A stretch of 64,000 nucleotides of DNA, taken from the NCBI GenBank assembly GCA_026671195.1, contig JAPOHD010000013.1, positions 1 to 64,000 on the forward strand, in the 5' to 3' direction. The notes under the pieces were generated by a model. It searched no databases. It worked only from the letters and a program-made list of their open reading frames with translations, and had not been told where the DNA came from. Source of the DNA: Draconibacterium aestuarii. GTDB lineage: Bacteria; Bacteroidota; Bacteroidia; Bacteroidales; Prolixibacteraceae. The translations under genes were made by a program, and so were the position numbers. This document shows positions 45,517 to 53,353 of the stretch, piece after piece. The number at the start of each line of letters is the position of its first letter. Positions within the stretch are counted from its first letter, which is position 1.

Positions 45517-45524
45517 TATTTTTG
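45517..45524 (+). promoter_or_regulatory. Candidate -7 box for the oxidoreductase-malQ unit
   Basis: TATTTTTG matches TAnnTTTG and lies 24 bases before the oxidoreductase ATG. The -33 box is not evident. Confidence 0.4.
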
Positions 45525-45548
45525 GACATATTTTGAAAACACAAATTC

Positions 45549-46649
45549 ATGCAAAAAGTACATGTTGGTTTTTTAGGTGCCGGTGGAATTGCTCAGGCTC
45601 ACGTTTATTCCATACAGTCTTTAAAGTTTTACTACAAAGAGGTTCCTGAGATCATTTTGGAATCAGTTGCTTCGGCCCGCCTGGAAAGCAGAATGGCTTT
45701 TGCCGAAAAGTTTGGGTTTAACAATGCTCAATCTGTAGAAGAATTTGGAAACAATGAAAAAGTTGATGTCGTTTTTATTTTGGGGCCAAACAAAGTTCAT
45801 TTCCAGCATTTCGAACTGGCACTGAATATGCCCAACGTAAAATACATCTATCTGGAAAAACCGGTGTGTTCCTCGCTGGAAGAAGAAGAAAAAATGAAAG
45901 CTTTATTGAAACAGGCAGATTCTGAGGTAAAAATTCAGGTTGGGTTTCAATACCTGCAAACTTCTTCCATGCGCGAAGGTTTAAAATTCTGGAAATCGGG
46001 AAAACTCGGAAAACCAATTCATTTCGATTTAAAATATTACCACGGCGATTACCTGCAGGAATCATATCGTACCAGGCGGGTAACACGCCTTACTCCGGCT
46101 CCCGATGGCGGTGCAATGGCTGATTTGGGATCGCATGGCATAAGTTTGTTAATGGCCTTTATGGGCGAAGAACTGCAAATCACCAGCGCTTTGCAGGCTG
46201 GTAACTTTGAAGGAGTACCTGCAGGCTCCGATTTGTTTAGTTCGCTTTCGTTGCTTGAGCCGCAAACAGGAGCAGTTGGCAATATGTCGGCCAGCCGGAT
46301 TAGTTCAGGTACCGGCGATTTGGTGCATTTGGAAATTTATGCAGAAAACGGAGCTTTTAAGTATTCCTCAAAGAATCCGGATTATTTCGAATATTATATG
46401 GAAGGATCTAACCAGTGGATAAAACAAATGGTGGGCAGCAATTATAATCCGATAACCAGTTTCCCGTCGGGACATGTTCCTCCGGGCTGGTTGCGATCGA
46501 TGGTACATGCGCATTACCAGTTTTTTACCGGCGACGATTTCACATCTGCGGTTGCTGATTTGGAGCATGGATTGGCGGTGCAGCGAATTGTAAGAGAGAC
46601 GGCAGATCATTTGAAAACTTTTAGAACGAATTTCAGAAATGAGCAATAG
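45549..46649 (+). CDS. Gfo/Idh/MocA family oxidoreductase
   Basis: A 366-residue NAD(P)-dependent sugar oxidoreductase. The N-terminal Rossmann loop is GFLGAGGIAQAH (8-19); YLEKPVCSSLEE carries the conserved EKP lysine. DLGSHGISLL has the catalytic-region His. The substrate is unknown; family members act on inositol, glucose, sialic acid or keto-sugars. The 3' end overlaps the start of malQ by 11 bases, so it is translationally coupled to an alpha-glucan enzyme. Confidence 0.93.
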   Translation: MQKVHVGFLGAGGIAQAHVYSIQSLKFYYKEVPEIILESVASARLESRMAFAEKFGFNNAQSVEEFGNNEKVDVVFILGPNKVHFQHFELALNMPNVKYIYLEKPVCSSLEEEEKMKALLKQADSEVKIQVGFQYLQTSSMREGLKFWKSGKLGKPIHFDLKYYHGDYLQESYRTRRVTRLTPAPDGGAMADLGSHGISLLMAFMGEELQITSALQAGNFEGVPAGSDLFSSLSLLEPQTGAVGNMSASRISSGTGDLVHLEIYAENGAFKYSSKNPDYFEYYMEGSNQWIKQMVGSNYNPITSFPSGHVPPGWLRSMVHAHYQFFTGDDFTSAVADLEHGLAVQRIVRETADHLKTFRTNFRNEQ

Positions 46650-48123
46650 AAAAAGTGGAATTTTACTTCATATAACTTCACTTCCTGGTAGGGAAGGAAT
46701 TGGAACCTTGGGAAAAGAAGCCAAAAGGTTTGTCGATTTTCTGACTGAAACCGGTCAGAAACTATGGCAGATTTTGCCGCTTGGACCAGTTGGCTCCGGG
46801 AATTCACCTTATCAGTGTTTCTCTGCATTTGCCGGTAATCCCATGTTGATTGATTTGGAATTGTTGGTTGAACAAGGTTTACTTTCGGAAGGAAATCTGG
46901 AACAAATTGCAAAATTTTCAAAAAAACAGGTTGATTTTGAAAAAATAGCAGGATGGAAATACCCGGTTTTGAAAAAAGCGTTTAAAAGATTTCAAGAGGA
47001 GCTATTCGAAGGATTTCGAAACGAATATTACCATTTCCTGGATGAGCATGGCTGGTGGTTAAACGATTACGCTTTGTTTATGGCGGCAAAGGAAAAATAT
47101 GGCGACATAATTTGGAGTGATTGGGACGATGATTTAAAATACAGGCGTGAAACCGGTTTGCAACAGGTTGGTAAAGAACTGGCAAACGAAGTTGATTTTC
47201 AGAGATTTGTGCAGTTTTTGTTTTTTATGCAATGGCACAGTTTAAAACGATATGCAAACGAAAATAATGTAAAAATTGTTGGCGATGTGCCGCTTTATGT
47301 TTCAGGCGATAGTTCTGATATTTGGTCGAATACCGACATATTTCTGCTGGATGAGAAACTGGAGCCAACGCAAATTGGCGGAGTTCCTCCCGATTATTTC
47401 TCGGAGACCGGTCAGCTTTGGGGAAATCCGGTTTTTGACTGGCCCCGTTTAAAAGAACGCAACTACGACTGGTGGATGGCACGTCTTCATTTTAACCTGA
47501 ATATGTTCGACCTGGTTCGAATCGATCATTTTCGGGGTCTGGAATCGTATTGGTCGGTTCCTGTAGAGGAAGAAACGGCGATGAACGGGAAGTGGGTTCC
47601 GGCGTATGGCTATGAAATGTTAAGCCTGATAAAAAGTCAGATTGGATACTTGCCATTTATTGCCGAAGACCTGGGAATAATTACCACGGAAGTGGATCGA
47701 TTGCGCGAGCATTTTGATTTGCCGGGGATGAAAGTGTTGCAGTTTGCTTTTACAACCGACGCTGCTAACAAAGATTTACCGCACAATTACGAAAAAAAAT
47801 TTGTGGTTTATACGGGTACCCACGATAACAATACAACACTTGGCTGGATTGACGAGGTGGAAGAGGACGAGAAGGACCTGCTATGGAAATATGTTAGCGG
47901 GACCGATAAAAAAATGTTGGAACAGGTTGTTGAAATGGCGATTGCTTCCGTTGCAGAAACGGCCATTGTGCCCATGCAGGATATTTTGGAACTGGATACA
48001 AACTCGAGAATGAACACTCCGGGAACAGCAACCGGAAACTGGGGATGGCGTTTTGATTGGAAACAGTTGAAGATGGGGCAAAAAACGTTTTTGAAAGAGC
48101 TGACAGAAAAGTATAACAGGTGA
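46639..48123 (+). CDS. malQ: 4-alpha-glucanotransferase (amylomaltase)
   Basis: A GH77 enzyme that transfers alpha-1,4-glucan segments in maltodextrin and glycogen metabolism. The N-terminal RKSGILLHITSLPG, PLGPVGSGNSPYQCFSAFAGN, the nucleophile Asp in VRIDHFRGLESYW, the acid/base Glu in AEDLG, and the transition-state Asp in THDNNT are visible. The length of 494 residues is normal for the short bacterial form without extra carbohydrate-binding domains. It begins inside the oxidoreductase gene. A glycogen synthase is encoded at 57.7 kb. Confidence 0.96.
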   Translation: MSNRKSGILLHITSLPGREGIGTLGKEAKRFVDFLTETGQKLWQILPLGPVGSGNSPYQCFSAFAGNPMLIDLELLVEQGLLSEGNLEQIAKFSKKQVDFEKIAGWKYPVLKKAFKRFQEELFEGFRNEYYHFLDEHGWWLNDYALFMAAKEKYGDIIWSDWDDDLKYRRETGLQQVGKELANEVDFQRFVQFLFFMQWHSLKRYANENNVKIVGDVPLYVSGDSSDIWSNTDIFLLDEKLEPTQIGGVPPDYFSETGQLWGNPVFDWPRLKERNYDWWMARLHFNLNMFDLVRIDHFRGLESYWSVPVEEETAMNGKWVPAYGYEMLSLIKSQIGYLPFIAEDLGIITTEVDRLREHFDLPGMKVLQFAFTTDAANKDLPHNYEKKFVVYTGTHDNNTTLGWIDEVEEDEKDLLWKYVSGTDKKMLEQVVEMAIASVAETAIVPMQDILELDTNSRMNTPGTATGNWGWRFDWKQLKMGQKTFLKELTEKYNR

Positions 48124-48177
48124 AAGATCACCAGTCATAAGGCATTGACAGTTTGTTGGCACTGGTTGCCTGCTTTC

Positions 48178-48981
48178 TTAGCAGCACAGCATTACTGCTT
48201 CCATAAATTTTTTGGGTTGTTCGGCATGTAGCCAGTGTCCTGCATTTGGGATGTCTACAATTTTTGCATCCGGATATATCTGTTTTATAAGATCTTTATC
48301 TTCGTCTAAAATGTATTTTGAAAGTAATCCACGGATAAAAATTACAGGGTAAGTGTTAATAGGAATGCGGTCGTCGAGCCAGTTTGGGTTGACACCACTT
48401 ACAATTTCGTCGAGATGGTCATATAAAACTTCTGCATTTACCCGCCATTTGTACTGTTTGGTGTTTTTGTCTTTCTCCACATTCTTTAAAAGAAACTGTC
48501 GGATTCGGGCATCGTCCAGTTTTTCAGCCATAAAATCATCCACATCGTTTCGCGATTTTACCTGAGAAAAATCGATTTCCTGCATGGCCAGTAAAATGTT
48601 TCGGTGGAGGAAAAACTGACTGTCCTCCTTCTGCAATAAATAGTCTTTGGGAGCGATGTCGGCTATTACTAATTTTTCCACTTTTTCGGGAAAATCGGCC
48701 GCAAACCACATGGCAACTTTTCCGCCCATACTGTGTCCTAGTAAAATGGCTTTTTCAATTTGGTGCTTTTCAAAAAACTCTTCCAAATCATTTCGTAAAT
48801 CGTTGTAGGTATGCGAGTCGGCAAAAGGCGAGCGACCGTGATTTCGCTGATCAAGTAAATAAACAGTATGCTTTTTGGCCAAATGTTTACCAATATTAAT
48901 CCAATTATCTGAAGAGCCGTATAATCCGTGAATGACTACAATGGGTGTTCCCTTACCTTGTTTTCTGTAAAATAATTCCAT
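48178..48981 (-). CDS. Alpha/beta hydrolase, YbfF-like esterase
   Basis: A 267-residue cytosolic hydrolase. It has VVIHGLYGSSDNW (oxyanion region), DQRNHGRSP, the nucleophile elbow GHSMGG with Ser84, and NAGHWLHAEQP with the catalytic His. These resemble YbfF-type thioesterase/esterases that act on short acyl-CoA or esters. It converges with malQ and stands 107 bases downstream of the pdxJ gene on the same strand; a joint transcript is possible. Confidence 0.9.
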   Translation of the reverse strand: MELFYRKQGKGTPIVVIHGLYGSSDNWINIGKHLAKKHTVYLLDQRNHGRSPFADSHTYNDLRNDLEEFFEKHQIEKAILLGHSMGGKVAMWFAADFPEKVEKLVIADIAPKDYLLQKEDSQFFLHRNILLAMQEIDFSQVKSRNDVDDFMAEKLDDARIRQFLLKNVEKDKNTKQYKWRVNAEVLYDHLDEIVSGVNPNWLDDRIPINTYPVIFIRGLLSKYILDEDKDLIKQIYPDAKIVDIPNAGHWLHAEQPKKFMEAVMLCC

Positions 48982-49088
48982 AAACAGTCGCGTGTTTAGA
49001 GTTCAAAGTTCAATGATGTTTTATATTCAAGCGAATTTGCTTTTCATGTTCCAACTTCGAGCTTCCAACTTCCTTTTTCAGGTTTTTG

Positions 49089-49802
49089 TTACTTCAAACA
49101 ATCTAAGTATTTCTGAATGGTAGTTTCCAATCCTAAGTAAAGTGCGTCAGATATTAGGGCATGGCCAACTGATACCTCTTTTAAATTTGGAATTCGATGG
49201 TACATAAAATTGAGGTTTTCAAGACTTAAATCATGACCGGCATTTACATCAATCCCAAGGGTTTCGGCCATTTTTGCCGCTTTAATAAACGGCTCAATTG
49301 CTTTGTTTCTGTCAATAGGATAGAGTGTAGCATAAGGTTCGGTATACAATTCAATACGATCGGTTTTTATTTCTGCTGCACCTTCAACAGCTCTAATGTC
49401 CGGATCAACAAAAATCGATGTGCGTATGCCATGGTCTTGCAGGCGTGCAATTACTTCCTTTAAAAATCCCAGATGTTTCCATGTGTCCCACCCGTGATCG
49501 CTGGTGATCTGGTCGTTTGTGTCGGGCACAAGAGTTACCTGGTCGGCCTGCACTTCAATAACCATTTTCAAGAAATCTTCGTTTGGATACCCTTCAATAT
49601 TAAACTCTGTGGTAATGTGAGGTTTAATTTCGTAAACATCTTTTCGGGTTATGTGTCTTTCGTCGGGGCGAGGATGTATTGTAATCCCTTGTGCACCAAA
49701 TTTTTGGCAGTTAATTGCCGCGTCTTTTACACTGGGCATTTTACCCCCGCGTGAGTTTCGCAGTGTTGCTATTTTGTTTATATTTACACTTAGTCTTGTC
49801 AT
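49089..49802 (-). CDS. pdxJ: Pyridoxine 5'-phosphate synthase
   Basis: Condenses 1-deoxyxylulose-5-phosphate with an aminoacetone phosphate in the DXP-dependent vitamin B6 pathway. LSVNINKIATLRNSRGGK, GITIHPRPDERHI (phosphate-binding region), FNIEGYP, the QVTLVPD strand and DVNAGHDLSLENL are diagnostic. The 237-residue length is standard. It is divergent from the CBS-domain gene, 66 bases apart. Confidence 0.96.
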   Translation of the reverse strand: MTRLSVNINKIATLRNSRGGKMPSVKDAAINCQKFGAQGITIHPRPDERHITRKDVYEIKPHITTEFNIEGYPNEDFLKMVIEVQADQVTLVPDTNDQITSDHGWDTWKHLGFLKEVIARLQDHGIRTSIFVDPDIRAVEGAAEIKTDRIELYTEPYATLYPIDRNKAIEPFIKAAKMAETLGIDVNAGHDLSLENLNFMYHRIPNLKEVSVGHALISDALYLGLETTIQKYLDCLK

Positions 49803-49868
49803 ACTTGTATTATTTAAAGACGCAAGTTACAATTTTCAGACTTAACCATTAACGATAAATTAAAAGTT

Positions 49869-50534
49869 TTGCTTGCAGAAAGATTGATATCAGACATAAT
49901 TACCCCGGTAAGAAGTTCGGAGAATGGGAAAAAGGCATTGAGTAACATGGATGTTTACAGGGTATCGCATATTCCGGTGGTTGACGATTCAAAATATATG
50001 GGATTGGTTTCTGATAAGTTAATTTACGATTTGAATTTGGTGGACGAACCCATTTCAAAAGAGTTGGATAAACTGAATACCACGCATGTGCACAAAGATC
50101 AGCATATTTTTGAATTGGCGATTGTTATGTACAAACTCAAAATTAGTGTACTTCCGGTTTTAGATGACGACCACTATTATTTTGGGGCAATAACATTATA
50201 CGATTTAGCCCGCCGCTTTGCAAATCTGTTCTCGTTGCAGGAAATTGGCGGAGTGTTGGTGCTTGAGATGAATGTGAACGATTATTCCATTTCTCAAATT
50301 AGCCAGATAGTAGAAAGTAACGATGTTAAAATATTGAGTTTCTTTATAAACCGAAAACCGGGTACAAATAATATGGATGTAATTCTAAAATTAGATAGAG
50401 AAGAGTTGTCGGGTGTGGTGCAGGCTTTAATGCGGTACAACTATAATGTAAAGGCAGTGTATCAGGACCGATCGATGCTTACAGATTTATACCAGGACCG
50501 GTATGATCAATTTATGAGATTCATGAATATTTAA
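49869..50534 (+). CDS. CBS-domain protein
   Basis: A 221-residue protein with two CBS motifs (about residues 1-65 and 70-125), which bind adenosine nucleotides, followed by an ACT-like C-terminal part (about 140-210) with ISQIVESNDVKILSFFIN. There is no catalytic domain. The start is TTG at 49869; the frame has no ATG in a sensible position, and the TTG places MLAERLISDIITPV exactly where family members begin. It is followed by nadK 10 bases later, a pairing seen repeatedly in Bacteroidota. Confidence 0.85.
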   Translation: MLAERLISDIITPVRSSENGKKALSNMDVYRVSHIPVVDDSKYMGLVSDKLIYDLNLVDEPISKELDKLNTTHVHKDQHIFELAIVMYKLKISVLPVLDDDHYYFGAITLYDLARRFANLFSLQEIGGVLVLEMNVNDYSISQISQIVESNDVKILSFFINRKPGTNNMDVILKLDREELSGVVQALMRYNYNVKAVYQDRSMLTDLYQDRYDQFMRFMNI

Positions 50535-50544
50535 AGCCATTTAA

Positions 50545-51426
50545 ATGAAGGTTGCAGTTTTTGGTACCGCGGTATCCGACGAGTTTGTTCCGGTGTTACA
50601 GGAATTTTTCCAGTTTTTGCAGAACCATAATATAGAAGTTCAGCTTTATAAACCCTTTTACGATCATTTAATTGAAGATTTAAAAACCACTATTTTTTAT
50701 ACTTCCTTTTTTCATTCGTATTCCGACTTCGATCCTGCAAATAAATTCATTTTTAGTGTGGGAGGAGATGGTACGTTTTTACAGTCGGTATTAACCATTC
50801 GGAATTTTTCGATACCGGTAATTGGTGTTAACGGAGGGCGTCTTGGATTTCTGGCCGATATTTCGGAAGATCAGGTGCACGATGCGTTAAATAATATTTT
50901 TAATAACAGGTATAAAATAGTAGAACGTTCGATGTTGGAGGTGGAGTTTTCCGATCGGAACAACATCGATTTTAGTTACGCCTTAAATGAAATGACGGTT
51001 TTGAAAACCGATAATTCATCGATGATTAATATCACGGCCTATATAAACGGTGAGTTTTTAAATAATTATTGGGCCGATGGATTGATTATATCTACTCCGA
51101 CTGGTTCAACTGCCTACTCGTTAAGTGTTGGAGGACCAATTTTAACTCCAAATTCCGAAAATTTTGTAATTACGCCACTGGCACCGCATAACTTAACAAT
51201 ACGGCCAATAGTTGTGCCCGATAATTGTGAGATAAAACTGAAAGTTGAAGGACGCGGAACACATTATCTTACTTCGATAGATTCGCGTTCGGTAGCCGTT
51301 GAATTTTCAACTCATCTGAAAGTAAAAAAGGCAGGATTTAAATTAAAAACTCTGGAACTCCCGGAACAGCCCTTCTTTAATACACTCCGAACCAAATTAA
51401 TGTGGGGAATCGACCGTAGAAACTGA
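50545..51426 (+). CDS. nadK: NAD kinase
   Basis: Phosphorylates NAD to NADP. The glycine-rich GGDGT (73-77) with the catalytic Asp, NGGRLGFLAD, NE(M)TVLKTDNSSMI, and the TPTGSTAYSLSVGGP loop are canonical. The 293-residue length is normal. It stands between the CBS gene (10-base gap) and the DUF6089-uppS-bamA block after a 400-base leader. Confidence 0.95.
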   Translation: MKVAVFGTAVSDEFVPVLQEFFQFLQNHNIEVQLYKPFYDHLIEDLKTTIFYTSFFHSYSDFDPANKFIFSVGGDGTFLQSVLTIRNFSIPVIGVNGGRLGFLADISEDQVHDALNNIFNNRYKIVERSMLEVEFSDRNNIDFSYALNEMTVLKTDNSSMINITAYINGEFLNNYWADGLIISTPTGSTAYSLSVGGPILTPNSENFVITPLAPHNLTIRPIVVPDNCEIKLKVEGRGTHYLTSIDSRSVAVEFSTHLKVKKAGFKLKTLELPEQPFFNTLRTKLMWGIDRRN

Positions 51427-51829
51427 ATTTCGTTGACCTGCTTAACAATTTTTAATCTTTGTTTGGGTTTTATAGTAACAAACGGGTATGTTATTTTTAG
51501 AATTATATTACATTTGTAGCTTTTGAAAGCAAAAGTAGTGCCTTTGAAAAGGTGTTAAGTTCATTGATGTTCAGTTGTTTAAGATGGAGATATTCCTTCT
51601 TATTTTTAGTAGTTAAAAATTGTATATTTTATTGAAAGAATCATCTTAAAAAGATAGTTTTGCCAATACATAAAAAACTGAAATCAAAAAATAAAATGAG
51701 CACGTTACTTGTTGGTGGAAACACTGATAAATTAAATGTGAGTAGCATATGATAGTATTGAAAAGCAATTATTCATATGAAAATAACATATCTGAAACCG
51801 AAGTTAAATAAACGAATTTGAATACCAAG
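51427..51829. other. 400-base gene-free leader with promoters
   Basis: No ORF worth calling was found. TACATTTG at 51509-51516 and TAGTTTTG at 51655-51662 both match the Bacteroidota -7 box. The second is the better candidate because it also has an ATTG box 20 bases upstream. The long AT-rich leader before DUF6089 may carry untranslated regulatory sequence, but I could not identify a structure. Confidence 0.4.
51631..51662 (+). promoter_or_regulatory. Candidate promoter of the DUF6089-uppS-bamA operon
   Basis: ATTG (51631-51634), a 20-base spacer and TAGTTTTG (51655-51662) match the Bacteroidota consensus with one mismatch in the -33 box. The predicted leader is about 160 bases. Confidence 0.5.
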
Positions 51830-52603
51830 ATGAAAAAACTGCTATTGGTGTTTGTAACAGTTTTAATTACTGTTTCAGTATATGCACAAAAAACTGCTGA
51901 TATTGGGATTTGGGGAGGTTCATCAACGCTTTGGGGCGATATGGATGAAAATAAACCATTTCAAACGTTCAATTTAAATTATGGAGCCTATTTCAGGTAT
52001 AATATTAATGCTCGTGTTGGTGTAAGAGCCATGTTTTTAAATGGGACTTTTGCCAACGAGGATTTTGTTGAAAATGCACCCTGGAGTTTTGATAAGAATG
52101 TGTCAGAGTTTACGGTGCAGGCTGAAATAAATTACCTGAGATATATACTGGGAGAAAGGAAAATGAGGTTTAGCCCTTACGTTACTATCGGATTGGGAAT
52201 GGCCTATTTTAAATATAACTTTCGGCCGGTGGAAATTGCTGAATTTAATCCGGATTATCCGGTATTAAACAATCCGGATTTGGAAATAGATCCGGATACG
52301 GGATTACCGAAAGAATATGAAGAAAATGTGGTAACGCCAACCATCCCTTTCGGAATAGGAATAAAGTATACCATTGGCGAACGGTTGGGATTAGGTGTTG
52401 AATATCAGATGAGAAAATATATGAGTGATCAGCTCGATGATTTGGATGATCCGCTGGCCCACACAAATGGTATGAACGAAATTGTAACGTATAACGACGG
52501 AAGCCATAACAATGATTGGGGAGGGTACCTTGGGGTGCATCTCACTTATAAAATTTATATAGGCAAAAAAGCGTGTCCTGCCTACGACAGTAAAAATTGG
52601 TAA
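51830..52603 (+). CDS. DUF6089 family outer-membrane-like protein
   Basis: A 257-residue beta-barrel-like protein with a signal peptide (MKKLLLVFVTVLITVSVYAQ). The mature part starts with TADIGIWGGSSTLWGDM and shows alternating aromatic beta-strands (YGAYFRYNINARVGVRAMF, FSPYVTIGLGMAYFKYNF), fitting an outer membrane barrel of about 8 strands. DUF6089 genes precede uppS and bamA in Bacteroidota, suggesting a role in envelope assembly, which is inference. The stop TAA overlaps the uppS ATG (TAATG). ATG 51830 is preferred over an upstream TTG. Confidence 0.88.
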   Translation: MKKLLLVFVTVLITVSVYAQKTADIGIWGGSSTLWGDMDENKPFQTFNLNYGAYFRYNINARVGVRAMFLNGTFANEDFVENAPWSFDKNVSEFTVQAEINYLRYILGERKMRFSPYVTIGLGMAYFKYNFRPVEIAEFNPDYPVLNNPDLEIDPDTGLPKEYEENVVTPTIPFGIGIKYTIGERLGLGVEYQMRKYMSDQLDDLDDPLAHTNGMNEIVTYNDGSHNNDWGGYLGVHLTYKIYIGKKACPAYDSKNW

Positions 52604-53349
52604 TGAAATTGTTCAGAAACAAACTAAATACAAACAATATCCCAGAGCATGTTGCCATAATTATGGATGGTAACGGACGTTGGGCTGCTCGTCACGGGAA
52701 AGCCCGCATTATAGGTCACGAAAATGGTGTTGAATCGGTACGTGCTGTTGTTGAAGCAGCAGGTGAAATAGGTGTTAAACATCTTACTCTTTATGCTTTC
52801 TCAACCGAAAATTGGGATCGGCCCAGGCCAGAAGTCGAGGCTCTGATGGGATTGTTGGTTCATGCCATAGAAGCTGAAACTACGTCGTTAATGAAAAACA
52901 ACGTACGATTAAGTGTAATAGGCGATATGGATTCGATGCCCGAGGAAGTATGTGAAAAACTAAAGGGATGTATGCACCATTTACAAGCAAACACCGGGCT
53001 CAATCTTGTTTTAGCCTTGAGTTACAGCGGCCAATGGGAAATTGTTAGCGCCGTAAAAAAAATGGTGAACGATGTCGTAAACGAAAAATTACTACCTGAA
53101 AATATAAATACTAAACTGTTCAAAAGTTATTTGTCAACTACCAATATGCCTGATCCGGAACTGCTTATTCGTACAAGTGGTGAGTTTAGGGTGAGCAACT
53201 TTTTGCTATGGCAGATAGCGTATTCCGAGCTATATTTTACGGAGAAATTATGGCCCGATTTTAGAAAAGAAGACTTCTTTGAAGCAATTTTTGATTATCA
53301 GAACAGAGAGAGACGATTTGGAAAAACAAGTGAACAGTTAACGAGCTAA
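52603..53349 (+). CDS. uppS: Undecaprenyl diphosphate synthase (isoprenyl transferase)
   Basis: Extends farnesyl diphosphate with isopentenyl units to make the lipid carrier for peptidoglycan and O-antigen synthesis. Diagnostic stretches are HVAIIMDGNGRWA (16-28, catalytic Asp22), YAFSTENW, RLSVIGD, and the C-terminal DPELLIRTSGEFRVSNFLLWQ with YSELYFTEKLWPDF. The 248-residue length is standard. Start ATG 52603 overlaps the previous stop by one base, showing translational coupling, and bamA starts 4 bases after its stop. Confidence 0.96.
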   Translation: MKLFRNKLNTNNIPEHVAIIMDGNGRWAARHGKARIIGHENGVESVRAVVEAAGEIGVKHLTLYAFSTENWDRPRPEVEALMGLLVHAIEAETTSLMKNNVRLSVIGDMDSMPEEVCEKLKGCMHHLQANTGLNLVLALSYSGQWEIVSAVKKMVNDVVNEKLLPENINTKLFKSYLSTTNMPDPELLIRTSGEFRVSNFLLWQIAYSELYFTEKLWPDFRKEDFFEAIFDYQNRERRFGKTSEQLTS

Positions 53350-53353
53350 TTTT

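Noticed and set aside
51509-51516. TACATTTG as a promoter -7 box upstream of DUF6089
   Set aside because: No -33 box at the proper distance, and it is 314 bases before the start; listed only as context for the better candidate at 51631-51662.
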